From Myotis daubentonii (taxonomy: Eukaryota > Chordata > Mammalia > Chiroptera > Vespertilionidae), in contig NC_081849.1 of the NCBI RefSeq assembly GCF_963259705.1, forward strand, positions 63,598,410 through 63,662,409: 64,000 nucleotides of DNA, in the 5' to 3' direction. Shown in pieces: positions 10,919 through 23,814 of this stretch (its first letter is position 1; the number at the start of each line of letters is the position of its first letter). The notes below the pieces were generated by a model that saw nothing but the letters and a program-made list of their open reading frames with translations, was not told where the DNA came from and did no database searches. Position numbers and translations under genes: made by a program.

Positions 10919-13590
10919 GAGAATATTTTAAAGTGTAGGGAGCGTTACTGTGGTTAGAGATGTTATTCAACATAGGCAAAGAATCTCTTTGGAAATGGTG
11001 TCCCCAGAGAGCCTCTCTCCGTCTTTCAGCTGGGCCATAGCACTGCATGCTCAAAGCCCATTACAAATGCTATGCCCTTCTCTCCAGCATCCCTTATCCA
11101 TAATAAGCAGCAGGAATTCCTGCTCTTGCTTTTCTAGGACACGGTTTTTAGAGGAAGGCTGTGGCTTGTATACAGCTGACTTTTACAAACACATCATACT
11201 TTACACAATAGCATTTATTATTCTTAGTGTATGGTAGACCCAACCAGGGTTTTTAAAACATTTATCTACACCTGAAATATTTCCCTTTACACCTGTTCAC
11301 ACTACCATTCTCAGTTATGTATCTATCATTGTATGAATTCCTGAGGTAAAATCATTTCCATGCTGTTTGCCCTGAGAGTTTCCTTGTTTTGAAAGAGATT
11401 TTCTACTCATGCCCCTATCCTCCCAAACCCTCAATATGAGTGTTTCCTCAAGTTCAAGTATTCCTTCAGCGGCACATTAAGCATTTTTTATTCCTTTGCA
11501 ATGCAACGCCTCATTTTCCAGATCACTCATGAGAAGGCCTTTTTCCAGAAGATTCTATACTTCATGCACAAACCATTTCTGTTTTCAAATAACCAACCAA
11601 ACAACCAAATCAACTGTTTCTGTGATTAAAAAAAAACACCACACACACACAAGTTGGTAACATTACTTAATTACTATCTTGGGACTGAAGGCCCAAGGTG
11701 ATTTTTTGATAGTTGTAATTTTTTTTCTTGCTGGTTCTACTTGGAGCACTCTTAAAAACACTTCAATTTTATTGCAAGTATTATTACAAGGCCAACACTG
11801 AACTGACAAATGAAAACAAAGTGTTAGCTTAACAATATAACTTCGTCCGTTAAGATAGCTTATAGGGCAAAACCGGCCTACAGGCTACAGTCTTGGTGTA
11901 TGTTGCCAAGTTTGTGGTGGGAAAATGCTCCACAGCTTAGTTCTGGTTAATGACTCTTGTCCGTGTACGTATAAGACATAAATAAAATACACTTGGTTAG
12001 GGCCAGTTCTGCCCCCTCTGAAGCTAAAAACACACAAGTTGGCAATTCTTTGTCTACCACCAGGGCAGTTTAATTTGTCCCATACTTTGCCACAGCAGTG
12101 GAAATGGGGGGACCCCCCAAGCTAGCGTACCCCATGATGAAGGTGATATTGGGAGGAGGTGAGTGAGAAAACTTTCACCAAACTGCATGAGGTCCTGGTC
12201 GCCAGGCTGGTGCGGTATTACTAATCCATAAAGCCTGTTTCAAAAACAAATTCTCACAACTCTAAAGCAGAATAGCTCTTACAGCCACAAAAACTTCCTC
12301 TCTTACAGCCCTGCCACTTGAAACACAAACTCTCCAGGACTCCTGGTGAGTGGCTGCCCTGTCTAAAGAATGTGTCCAGTATGAACAGCCTACTTTTAGG
12401 CTTTAAAAAATTATGACATGGCCACCAAAGAAGATTTTGGATAAAATACCCTTTGTTTTAAGAATGTCATCCTTTATTAGAAGTTTTATGGGGGAATAAA
12501 AGGAGAGAGTCACAATGGGGCACACATATTAGATATGAAATGCGGAAATGCCCAAGAGAAAGGCCCCACATTACCATTCTTGGAAGGAAGCTTGTCTTCC
12601 AGAGATACTACCCAGGATGATGTTGGTACCTCAGTGCTATTACCAGCACTGCCTCTGGCAGGACAGTGGGTGCTGGGACTTGCCCTATACCCTCATAAAA
12701 GCATTGTTATGTTTACAAACCAGGCACATGCAGACTGTGCAGAGCAGGGCTAACTTTGTGCCAAGATGGCATCAACACCTATTTGATCTGTGGCAATGCC
12801 AGGCACAATTTGGACACCTTGTTTTTGCTAGCAAACTGCAAGAATATATTCCCAATAATTTCTGTAGGAAGCTCCACAGAGAGAGGGTATGGAAATGCTC
12901 ACATGGAAAGATGTTATGGAAACATGTCAGGAAGACCATATCCCTGGCAGCCTTACAGACCATATGGCCAAGTCATTGGTCCAACCAACAATAAGCATTG
13001 ATGAGCTGTCAGGCTCACAAGACTGGGAGGGACTAAAGAAGGTCCCTCAGCCCCATCTCATGCTTCCTTAAGTGGGATGTTAAGAGAGTTGGTGCCATTT
13101 TTTTTTTAACATCATCTATTACTTGTCTCAGCCTGTAGGTAGGTTAGTTGCTTTGCTTTGTTTTTAATCTCCTTCACATTTGCTTTCCGCCTTCTTGCCT
13201 GAAATTTGTAAGAGATAAAGCACCATAAGATTAGCTCCTCAAAGCTATCTATCCCGGGAAGGAGCCCTAATGAGACTTCATAGCTTCCTTTGAAAATAAT
13301 TACTGGGATCTTGATGCACATATGATGACGTTCTTCTGAGGCAACAGAGCATTGTAGAAAAGGTATGGAATTGGGAGTTAGAAGTGGGCTTGAATTCTGA
13401 ATCTGCCCATCATTCAGAGTTGCAGACACTAAAGTCCCCTTTCCAGAACCCACCTCATTTCTTCTTTATCCCATCACATTGGCAGATCTGTTTGGTTCCA
13501 CCTAAAGCATCACTGTGCTTAAAAATGCATTGCTCTTGTAACCCACAGACTGTAAGTACAAAAAAGAGCATTTGCCGAGTATTTGCCTAC
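10919..13590. other. Intergenic DNA, no gene recognised
   Basis: No repeat family recognised beyond a short CA run at 11640-11650. Overlapping open frames in two plus frames at 12535-13000 (up to 148 codons) have no recognisable domains; see findings. Confidence 0.35.
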
Positions 13591-13797
13591 CAGGGGTGGG
13601 GAACCTTTTCTCTGCCAAAGGCCATTTGGATATTTATAACATCATTCAAGGGCCATACAAAATTATCGATTTAAAAATTAGCCTGCTCTATTTTGTCAAA
13701 CATTTAATGAACTCACGCCCTTAATGCCTTGGTAAGGCCAGACCAAATGATTTCACAGGCCTTATACATCCTGCAGGCCAGACGTTCCCCACCCCTA
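13591..13797. mobile_element. Bat-type hAT MITE with terminal inverted repeats
   Basis: Starts 'caggggtggggaacc' and ends 'gacgttccccacccct', a terminal inverted repeat of about 13 bp. The interior ('ccatttggatatttataaca', 'gggccatacaaaattatc', 'ttaatgccttggtaaggcc') matches a non-autonomous hAT family abundant in vesper bats. About 207 bp, no coding capacity. An 8-bp target duplication is not obvious. Confidence 0.8.
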
Positions 13798-14239
13798 CTT
13801 AGGGTCTATCAGGTACGACAATTAGCTATAAGTCAGTAACAGAAAATCCATTCATTGAAAACTAATTTGCTGGAAATCAACTGCCAAATAATTCATTTAT
13901 CTAAATGTCCAACTCGCTGAGTTTTCCAGATTTACTGATTTATTAAAAATTAGTGTCTTTCAATGATTTGTAGAGTTTACAGAAATTTATGTTGGGAAGA
14001 ATGGTTTTTAACAGCTACGGAAATAAGAATTCTTCAAAGTTATAGTTAATTGTGTTTTGTTTTTATAAAAATGTATCAAGGGATATTCCATTGGTCAGAA
14101 GGAAAGAACGATAAGATAGTTTGGTCTCCTTATGAATATATTTAATATTAAGAAAGTATATTTCACTGTTTTATAAGTAATATTTTGGTTTATACTGATT
14201 TCTTTCTCATATCCTTTTATGTAATGCTCTGTCTTATTC
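13798..14239. other. AT-rich intergenic DNA
   Basis: AT-rich sequence without recognised genes or repeats. Confidence 0.35.
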
Positions 14240-14430
14240 CGAGTTCAAGTCAAGGCTTTGACACTTAATGTCTGGGCAGCCCTGGCCAAGTAGCTTCATC
14301 TCTCTGTGCTTTATTTCCTTCAAATGAATGATGGGAATTATAATAGCCTCTACTTCATAGAGCGGTTGGGAGGATTAATCTACTTTACTAATATATGTAA
14401 AGTGCTTAGACCAGCAATTGGTAAGGCTCA
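14240..14430 (+). repeat. MIR SINE
   Basis: The MIR core order is visible: 'gccctggccaagtagcttca', 'ctctctgtgctttatttcct', 'atgatgggaattataatagc', 'cataga..ggttgggaggatta' and 'tgtaaagtgcttagaccag'. Sense orientation, nearly complete, diverged as expected for this old family. Confidence 0.85.
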
Positions 14431-17400
14431 AATAAATATAGCTTTTTAAAAAATACTGTATGAACACATGTCTTTCAACACTTGGGTCACCTTCAATGGA
14501 TGTTGAAAAGGCCCAGCTATAATTCACTCTACAACCCCCGCCCCCCCCTCACCCAGGAAATGTCCCTTCTTGCCTCTTCTGCCCTGTGATAGCATCTTAA
14601 ACAGGCCCATGAAAGCATGTTTATGCCCACACTAGACTGTGAGCAGAGGCCAGCACGGTGCTCGGTGCTTGGAGCTGGTTGAGTTTCCCAGAAGTCTTTG
14701 CCAAATGAATAGGTAAATGATGCAAATAGACCTAGCACAACTTGGGATGGCTCAAATGCCTAGGGTCTGGGCTCCTCCCTTTTGTGTTGGCTCTTGCTGG
14801 CTTCTGTTTCAAAGGGTGGCCTTTGTGTGAACTCCTGCCCTCATTCTGGAACACACTATCTTATAAGCAAACAGTTCCCATCTCCACTTAGCACCAGCCT
14901 CCTTCCCTTGGAGCCAAGGAACAGTATTGCATTACCAGGTGTTCTCATTCTCAGAGGTGCCTTCCTGGGATGAGGTGTAAATTAATGCCAGCCTGACCAC
15001 TCTGGGTCATTAAAGACCAGATGGTGATTTTTGCAAGAGGAGCAACTGAACCCTACTGGCCTGGCCCAAGTCCAGCCTGGATAATTGCCTCCTGCCTACA
15101 CAATATACCCCCACCCCTTCTTGTTTCAGACACAGAAATGATTTTTACTTAGTCCTCTGAAAGCTAACCAGGCAGGGCCGTGCTGGCTTTGCACCGAATG
15201 CTGTTGCATGGATGCAGGGTATTCCTCTGGGGAATCTGCAAAGTGCTCTGGGGTGAGGGGAGTGGGCGGCATAAATCTAATTGTTGTAATAGTATATTTG
15301 AAAAAATAAGACTTAGTCATCTTAAGAAAACACTTAATCTCCCATTTTTTAAGCTCCAAGGGTGATCAGAAATTTATTATACCTAAAAATTTTAATTTGG
15401 GCATGAATTATCTTTTATTAGAATCACAGAGATATGGGTTCACCCCTGGGCTGGGTCCACTTTTGACACCTAAGCTCATAAAGCAGTCATGGATGGGTTT
15501 TTGCTGGAGTGGATCCCAGTTAATTTCTTACGTTATAGGGGGAAGCTGAGGGGTATAGCAAGAACCTCAGGTGCTTGCTCAGCATGTAACCGCCTACATA
15601 GGGGAAGACTTGATTGGCAGGACGGATGGAACAGATCAGTCTGAACATAAAACATCCAGGGCCAAGCGCCAAGGTCAAGAGCGCCCGAAGTTGACTGATT
15701 GGCACAAAGATAAATAGATAGAGCATGAGGCATGAGTGAGCAACGGCTGGTTAGGAGCATCATTCCCAGTAGGCCTGCAGGTCCTGACCCTTTTGCATGA
15801 GTTTATCCAGAGTACGCTGGATTCACTTGAAGGGGGAGAAACGTTCCTGAAGTGGTTTCTGGTTATGTATTGGCTTGCCACTCTCGGAAAATCCTCAGGC
15901 TCAGAATTCTCCCCACCTCCCTTTGTGTCCTGGCCAGAGGTATGGTTTGCCTGGAATGGGCTAAAGCATATTTTCTCCACCCAGAAAAATATCCTGAGGC
16001 CTCAGAAGACCACTGCATAGCTTATTGCAGGACCGTAGGGGAGCCCTGACTTGCCCACAAACACATTCTCTTCGGCCGTGGCCTTGGCTCAAACCTAGCT
16101 TGGAGAAGCTGTGTCTTGAGTCAAGCTAATACTTAGTAATAAAGCTTCCTGGGAAAGCAGCACTGCCAAAGTTTAAGTGGTGGGTTTTTATGACCAGAAT
16201 TACGGTCCATTAAGGGACAAGGATGAAAACACCAGCTCATTTCATTTTGATCTCTTGTCTAGGCTGAACCACAATTCTATTTCCAATTAAAGTTCCACAA
16301 GAAAAATGCTGATGTTTCTCCTCCAGAAACAACCTTCCTGGCACTTTCCCAAAAAAACCCACCATGATCTGAGGCCACACGCTCACAACATTGACATTCC
16401 GTGGCTTTGTTTTCTTAGAGAGGCTAAATGGCCCGTAAATAAAATGGGTTTTCAACCAAGATTTTTTTATATTTGAAAAGAGAGCATATGAGATATATTT
16501 GGTGTGGAACAGGATATGGGAGCAGTACACCATTTGATAATAGGAAATAAGGGGCTCTTCCCATTGATGAACTTCCTGGCTTTGTGTTGCATAAAGCGGG
16601 ACATGGACAACCATTTCTCACAGTGAAGCCACTGTGACCATGAAATCTAATTCAGTTTCCACCTTTCATTTGCCCCATGGCTCAAGCTGGTCCCTCCATC
16701 CTTCTCACACTAGCAAATTCCAACAGTGAGTGCCATGCATGGCAAAGAAACGTTTCCCTCCTTCCAGACATGGTGTGATCCTTCTGGGGAGCAAGGTGCA
16801 AAACCATCTTAAAGGGATTATAGACAAATCCCAGTGGGTATGAACATTGACTAGGAGATAATTAGGGCTTTCCATTAAACAACTTGTCATTGTAGTAAAC
16901 TATTCTTTGAATTTTCCCAGTAACAAGTAGAAAGTACTTTTATATCATGTACTAAAATAAATTTCAATCCAACTGAAGAAATCTCACATCAACCCAAGGA
17001 ATCTCTCAAAGGCAATTCAAAATGAGGTCAATAAAAGAACTAGTAAACGTTTTATACAAAATATTGAAGAACTATGTCAAGAAAGAACTCAAGTAGATTG
17101 TAAAGTCATCTTCAGGAAACACAGGAAGGCCAACTTTTCCCAAGAAAGTTAAGCAATTCCTTTCTGAGAATATGTTTGTCAAGCCATGAGTTTTCCAATA
17201 AATTCAAATTGAAAACAAAACAAACCAGGAACTCCAACATCACCTATTTTGTGTGTGCCCTGTTATGTCAACACATTCACCTATTTCTAAGCAGACAGAA
17301 GAAAAATATCATATCTGGTTAACCAGAACCAAATATTTTTAATAAAAAATTAGGGACAAATAAAAATCCTTACAACAACTATGACTTGAATCAAAAATTC

Positions 17401-19084
17401 TTTCTGTCTTCCTCCTTCTCTTCCTATGGCCCACTCCAGAATATTCTTATCTCAAATGATTGCTTGGCTTACATCTGGATGAGAGGGAGGATGAGAAAAA
17501 AATATTTCCATGGAGAAGATTTTCTTTGTTTCTTTACCCAAGCTTTAGGGTTTTGAGAAGGGGGAAGAGGACAGATGTCTATGGGCCATGGCTTGGGTTC
17601 TCCCCTGGATGAGCATTTTGGAAGGAAATCCTCCTGAGTCAGGCCTCCTGCTTCCAGAGGTGCTCAGAGGAGGCAGAGCTGGTACCCTGGATACCCTGAA
17701 CCTGGAAGGTTGATGCTACTGAAATTTGAACATGGAATCTGTTTCCTTGTCATTGCAAATGGACAGATAAATTTCAAATGACCACCACCACCACCCCCCC
17801 CAAAAAAAGAATCAAACTACTATACCCTAAAGATAACTAAATGAACTAATGAAATGTTCGGGGCCATCAGAGGGCCCCAGTCATCTTGAAGCATGGTTAC
17901 AATCTCTCCCCTCAGGAAATGGAATCACCCTTTCTCTTTCTCAGTATTCGAACAAAGGGAACCCTCTTTCCCCAAAAGGAGACACCATATCAACAAGGAA
18001 GGCAACCCAGACCTTGCTTCCAAATGGATTTTCAGCTGGATATTTGTATTAGCTTTACAACTCCCACCCTGCAGGGCAGTGAGTATATGCCATCCCACTA
18101 AACACTAGAATCACCTCCCAGGCATTGTGACATTTCCAAATTCTCCCTGAGAGGTCGTCCTGCTGAGAACTACTGCATTTAACTAAGCTAGACTACTCAC
18201 CACCTCTAAAACACTCCACACAATCTGGATTGCCTCTGGATTGCTGCATATCCTGTTCCCTATAACTAAAATGTTCATCTGACCTTTTTTCCTTGCCTGC
18301 TCAATTATTATTCACCTTTCCTAACTCCAAAAAGCCCTTCCCACTCTCCCCACACCACTTTTCTATGCTCCATTTTGAATATTGCATATAGTAGCCAATG
18401 GGTTCATGTACAAATAACTAAAAACCTGCCTAGCAGTGGGTGTGAACCAAAAAACAAATGTGAAGTCTGGAAGGGGGTGGATTCAACACTGTTTCAGCAG
18501 CTCAATTTTCTTATTGAAAATGCTTGCTTTTTCCCTCTTTCAGCTCAACCATCCTCAACATTTTGGCTTTTCATCCTCTTGCTAATTGTCTCACAGTTGC
18601 AAGAAGGCTGCTAGTGCTCTAGCATCATGCCCTCACATAACTGTTTCAGTTAGCAAAGAGGGCGGTGGCCAGAGGGTTTCTCCTAAACAAGTTCTGTCTG
18701 TTTATCTGGGAAGCAAATCTGTCCCCAAATGCATCTTCCATGTCTCAGTAGCCAAAATTGTCAACATGCCCCCAAAGAAGCTGAGTAAGGAAGTGCATGT
18801 CTATCGAGGGAGAATATATGCAGTTTATTGTATCGGTTATACTTGAACAATGCTGTTAAAATTTCCACAACTAAGGTACCAGCAACACAGTTCACTGTAG
18901 ATTAAGATATCTGTTTAAAAAAATAAAATTGCTCCTTAGCATATAGATAGCACTTAATTACTATATTTGGAATTTAAGAATGCCCTATAATGGGAAAATG
19001 CTGAAACCATCCAATTCTCTGTCGTTCAAAGTTGTGTCCCTATTCTCTGTCCCTCGGGGATACTGGACCACTAAAACTAGATGA
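14431..19084. other. Long intergenic stretch, no gene recognised
   Basis: Over 4.6 kb with no recognised exon or clear repeat. Small items: a short CCA/poly-C run near 17785-17800, and a faint hAT-MITE-like 'agaatcacctcccaggcatt' near 18110. Open frames of 60-125 codons occur on both strands without domain signatures. Confidence 0.35.
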
Positions 19085-19134
19085 TGATAATAAAAATTAC
19101 TGTTTACATTTTACATACCACTTTGTGAAGTCTT
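19085..19134 (+). repeat. MIR fragment, left half (split by SINE)
   Basis: 'aattactgtttacattttac' and 'actttgtgaagtctttcatt' resemble a MIR segment that resumes after the Ves SINE at 19377. Together they read as one MIR interrupted by the later insertion. Confidence 0.55.
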
Positions 19135-19141
19135 TCATTTG

Positions 19142-19369
19142 CTTTTTTTAATTTTAAAAAATATATATTTATATTGATTTCAGAAAGGAAGGGGGAGGAA
19201 GAGAGAGAGAGAGAAATATCAATGATGAGAGAGAATCATTGATTGGCTGCTTCCTGCATGATCAGGGATGGAGCCCACAACCCCGGCATGTGCCCTGACT
19301 GGGAATCGAACCACGACCTCTTGGTTCATAGGTTGATGCTCCATCACTGAGCCATGCCGTCTGGGCCTC
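19142..19369 (-). mobile_element. Ves-type SINE (minus) in a MIR
   Basis: Minus-strand Ves SINE: tail complement ('tatattgatttcagaaagg') at the left, tRNA-like head complement ('gggaatcgaaccacgacctc', 'ctgagccatgccgtctgggc') at the right. Target duplication 'tcatttg' is at 19135-19141 and 19370-19376. Confidence 0.92.
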
Positions 19370-19376
19370 TCATTTG

Positions 19377-19485
19377 ATCTTAACATCTACCCTGGAGGCG
19401 GGTGGTAGTGTCCCTCATCTACAAGGAGAACAGAGGCTCGGGGAGGGTAAATCCCTAGCCCAAGTCCACAAAGCTTAAGGAGCCT
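19377..19485 (+). repeat. MIR fragment, right half
   Basis: 'tcttaacatctaccctggag', 'atctacaaggagaacagagg' and 'tcggggagggtaaatcccta' continue the MIR begun at 19085. Confidence 0.6.
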
Positions 19486-20586
19486 ACATGAGGCTTCCCC
19501 CCAGGTCTACTGTCCACCTGCTCCCATAATGCCCTGCTCTCTTTCTCCCTGGGGCCACTCTGAGCTAGAAATACCCCAAATTTGGGGTAAGGCCCCATGA
19601 AATCCCTCACCCTACCACTCCACAAGAAACAAATAAGCTCCCCACCTCCCTCCAAGTGATGACAGAATCAGTCCAGCAAGCATGAGTCAGGACATAGTCT
19701 TTCCAGTCACTGACATTTCAGGATTTCATATGGGCTGAGAGGACCCAATTTCTTTTCCAAGGAAAGATAGTAAGCATTTGGTTAGTAGCATGAAGTCCAG
19801 TGAGTATAAATAGAAGTGTTTATTGAGGGTCCGAAATGGGTTGGTTTCTAAACAAAACACAAAAATCAGATGTTACAGAAAATGTAGCTGCTTCTCTCAC
19901 CAGTGTGTGAAGAAAATGTAAAAGTAGACTCGGACGTTATGCCAAGTAGAGATAACAGAAGCAGGCCATTTTTAAACTGAAACAATTATGCCCTGTTATT
20001 AAGAACATTCATAGAAATGTTCCCTGAATGTTAATAAGGTGTTTACTCAGTTTCTATCCTGGAAATCAGGACATCTTGGTACTGAAAATATTCCATGCCC
20101 ACCAGTTTAGCAAAACCACTATTTCTTCGGTTTATAGCCTCTCTTAATCTCTTTGTGGAAATCTCCAGACCTCAACTCCATTCCTTGAAATTTTACAGGG
20201 CACAAGAGGAACAGAAATCAGCTCAAAATGAATATGTGTATTCAGAATGCATTGAGACTGTTCCAACTTTTCAAGGACCTCATACAAATTAATCTTCTTA
20301 AGGGCCCTAGTGGTCTCTGAATCACGGCTGCTGCATCTCCCCGCTTCTCGGCACCCCAACTGTATTCTCCTGATAGGAATAACTGCCAGATCATTAGGAA
20401 AGAAAAAGTTTATTGAGTCCAATCCGGGAGGGCGAGCATAAGGGCAGGAGCAGGTACCACCAATTTTACACAATCCTTGCATCTGCACCCGTTTGATTTA
20501 AGGCCATGGTGGAATTTATTGGTGAGCATTGCATTATAAAAAGTGGCTAATATCATATTATCTCAAATTTATTATGATTCAGTCAG
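19486..20586. other. Intergenic DNA, no gene recognised
   Basis: Unique-looking sequence. No exon or clear repeat recognised. Confidence 0.35.
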
Positions 20587-20596
20587 AAGTGAATTG

Positions 20597-20793
20597 TGCC
20601 TGGCAGGCATAGCTCAATGGATGAGTGTCAAGCTATGAGCCAGGAGGTCACAGTTCAATTCCCAGTCAGGGCACATGCGGGGCTCGGTCCTCAGTGTGGG
20701 GCATGCTGATCAATGATTCTCTCTCATCATTGATGTTTCTATCGCTTCCTCTCCCTTCCTCTCTGAAATCAATAAAAATGTATTTTTTTAAAA
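20597..20793 (+). mobile_element. Ves-type SINE, first of a tandem pair
   Basis: tRNA-like head ('ggcatagctcaatggatgag', 'gtcacagttcaattcccagt'), 'tcatcattgatgtttct' centre and an 'aaatcaataaaaatg' tail. Flanked by 'aagtgaattg' at 20587-20596 and 20794-20803. The second copy of that duplication is shared with the next SINE. Confidence 0.92.
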
Positions 20794-20803
20794 AAGTGAA
20801 TTG

Positions 20804-21031
20804 GCCCTAGCTGGTTTGGCTCAGTGGATAGAGCGTCAGCCTGTGGACTGAAGGGTCCCAGGTTCAATTCCAGTCAAGGGCATGTACTGCCTTGGTTGCA
20901 GGCTCAATCCCCAGTAGGGGGTGTGCAGGAGGCGGCTGATCAATGATTCTCTCTCATCATTGATGTTTCTGTCCCTCTCTCCCTGGCCTTTCCTCTCTGA
21001 AACCAATAAAAATATATATATATTTTTTAAA
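20804..21031 (+). mobile_element. Ves-type SINE, second of a tandem pair
   Basis: Canonical head ('gccctagctggtttggctca', 'gagcgtcagcctgtggactg', 'caggttcaattccagtcaag'), 'tctctcatcattgatg' centre and an 'aaaccaataaaaatat' tail. Flanked by 'aagtgaattg' at 20794-20803 and 21032-21041. It belongs to a different subtype from its partner: this one has the 'ggactgaagggtccc' head. Confidence 0.93.
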
Positions 21032-21041
21032 AAGTGAATTG

Positions 21042-22039
21042 TACGTATGCCATAGCCAATGAGCTGATATGGTGGCGAGAGAAAAAAGGGTCTTGAAAAA
21101 TAACCATTGTCTTTAATGGTTTGCTTCGGTGGAAGAAAAAATGCTTTCATGTTAAAACTATCTTTCCTGTGGCACGGATGACCAAATGGAAATTATTAGA
21201 AGAACAACAACAAAAAGAGGCAAAAGGAAGTTGAGCCTGATGTGTTAGGATAGTGGTAAAATAAAGAAATCATTTAGGATCTCCAAGAAGAAAACAAACA
21301 TTAGACATGCGGAATAAACCATTCAGGAGTTTCAAGTTCCTAACAAAAACAAAAACAAAACACATAATCCACGGAGCAGCCTTTATGGAGATCGCACCTC
21401 TATCAGGAGTTGGCAACCTTTTGAAATGGGCCCAGTGGCTTGTCCCCGGCCCCTCTCATGCTTAGGGCGGGAAGGGGGAAGGGGGGGCACCTTATTCGGG
21501 GTGACAATTGAAAGCAATTTACAGGCCACCGAAAACTTTCTCACGTTCCTTTTTAGAAGGCAAATTGGGCATTAGTATTTTTTCTATACCAATCTTGGCA
21601 TTCCCCCCCGCCCCCCAGAAATTTGAAAATCCCTGTTGATGTATCTGAATAACTGATCCTACCACTCCAAGGGCCAGTAACTCATGAAGCTGATAGGCAC
21701 ATCAGAAGCCCCTCTCAGACCACAACCAGGACCCCAGATGGTAGCTTATCCCTCCGTTACTATGTCCTTTGCCACGGTTGTCACTCCCGGAAGCGCCCTA
21801 GGACACTGGAAACAGAGATGCTACTTCTTCAAAGAGTTGAAGACTAGGGACCCGAGGCGTCCGTCCTCGGAGTGGCCCCGGAGCTGGGAGTGCGGGTACC
21901 GTGTGCACGTTTCTTCGCCCTCTTTTATTCTAGAGGCCTCTCTGGAGCTTACAGGCCCACTGGATGCTTTTACCTGGGTTCTGTTGTGTTTTCTCTGACT
22001 CTTGCTATTTGCCATGTGGTTCAATATTCTAAATGGCCT
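21042..22039. other. Intergenic DNA, possible hAT-like piece near 21.4 kb
   Basis: 'caggagttggcaaccttttg' at 21404 looks like a hAT terminus, but no matching right end is visible. C- and G-rich simple tracts occur at about 21470-21490 and 21604-21618. No exon recognised. Confidence 0.3.
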
Positions 22040-22235
22040 TTTAAAATATGTATGGGTGAAATAGCATGATGTCTGAGATTTGCTTCAAAATATCCCAGGG
22101 AATGGGCAAACAAGAGTGGCCGTGAGTTGGTCATTTCTGAACCTGGATGATGGGTACAAAGAGGGTTAGTACATTTTTCTTTCTACATTGGTATATGTTT
22201 AAAGTTTCCCATAGTAAAAGGTATTTAAATATTAT
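22040..22235 (+). mobile_element. Old L1-like 3' fragment
   Basis: 'gatttgcttcaaaatatccc', 'gtggccgtgagttggtcatt', 'ctggatgatgggtacaaaga' and 'tggtatatgtttaaagtttc' match the 3' end of old mammalian L1M-type repeats. Subfamily not determined. Confidence 0.5.
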
Positions 22236-23814
22236 TATGAGGACGTAGTGTTAGTTTGGGTTTTGTTTTGGTCTGGCTTGGTTTCGGAGAATTTGCAAGT
22301 AGCTCTGGATGGTGGTAGCAGGGTGGCCCTTTGCAGACGAGTCAGGATACCGACACTACGTTTTATTGTGAACAGATGCTGCTACCGATTCAGGGGCCAG
22401 AGCCAATGCTAAGTCCTATAAAACCCACGCCGTGGGATTCCCGCTGGGGCAGAATTCCATCCATTGCTCAGGGAAGGCTGTGGAAAGAACCCTAGGCTCC
22501 TCCAACCCCGTGCCTGCAAGGGACCACTCGCAGGGGATTAGCTGGTGGAGGAGGAGAGAATGTTCCAGTCCATGGATGGGAGGGGAGGAGAGGGAGAGAG
22601 AGGAAGTGGCCCACGGGACACCCAACTCCCAGGAGAACTCTTCTTCTGGGCTTGAAAGTGAAAAGTGAAGTCCCTCCTGGGTGTCTGTGACCAACCTGGC
22701 AAACAATGAGCTCCAAAGTCTATCTCTTCACAGGTAAGTTAGTATATGACAGAACTCAGGAGGTGGGCGGACCATCAAAGGGTGAGATCTTTACAAATAA
22801 AATTAGGATTTCCACCACCCCCTGCCCAGTGAGTTGTCTTGCAAACTCCCAGGGGTTCCTGCTGTCAAAATTAAACATAAACCAGGCTTGAAATCCCCCC
22901 AAGCAGACAGCCATTTAAGCTGAAACTAAATCACGCTTATTTGATGGACATAAGAGAAATTTAACTCAGGTTATTTCCTGTAAATGCTTGTGATGTTCAC
23001 AAAAGAAACATAAGGCATCTTCCTAGAATGGCATAAGATATCACTTTTCACCAACCCCGCTCCAAATGGAAACTCCATTGTCATAGCCAATCATTGCGAA
23101 GCTTAAACAGCCTTCTGATTTTGACTTTATAAGCCATCCCGTACTGTCGTGCCTCTGAGCTTCACATCAGTTTTAGATCTACAGATTCCCAACTCATGAA
23201 CTATTCTTGGGTGCACAAAAAACTCTTACTAAATACTATGTTACTGATCTGGTTTTGATTTTTACTATTACTGGGTTTTCGGCATTACCCTCCTCCCAAT
23301 ACCAGTTTGGAGACCATTGACCTGACTATTGCTCCCTTGGAAGCTGGCATAGATTCTGCAGACCATGCTGGTGTTCAGTGGAACTGGAGTGTTTCAGGAG
23401 CTTGGATGAAGTAAATAAGTTTATACATCATAATGGGTTGTCTAGGTGCAGACCAACATTCTCACTGCCTTCCAGCTACATTTCGGGGCACTATTATACC
23501 CTGCTTGTGCTCATATATTCATTTGTTCTCTGGAGAACTTTGTCTTGCATTGTCAGAAACAAAGAGGTGCTGGGGAGTGGAGGGATCATTCATAATATTA
23601 TCCTGGGACAGTGAGAACTCAGGAGGAAACAGGAAGACCCTTCAATGTGAACCATGGTTAATGGATGGGACCAGGAAACATTCTCAGCACACAGGTGTCT
23701 TCTGCCATGCTGTCTTCTTAGATGCTAAAAATTAATGACTTTAGAAAGACCTGACCAGCAACAATCAACAGCCTAAGTTGTAAATAAAAATGAAATGCCT
23801 ATATGAATGGACAC
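22236..23814. other. Intergenic DNA, no gene recognised
   Basis: No recognised repeat or exon. Open frames at 22416-22716 overlap in three frames on both strands, so they are not credible genes. Confidence 0.35.

Noticed and set aside
21404..21655. Full hAT element starting at 'caggagttggcaacc'
   Set aside because: No matching right inverted end or target duplication could be found; only a possible left end is noted.
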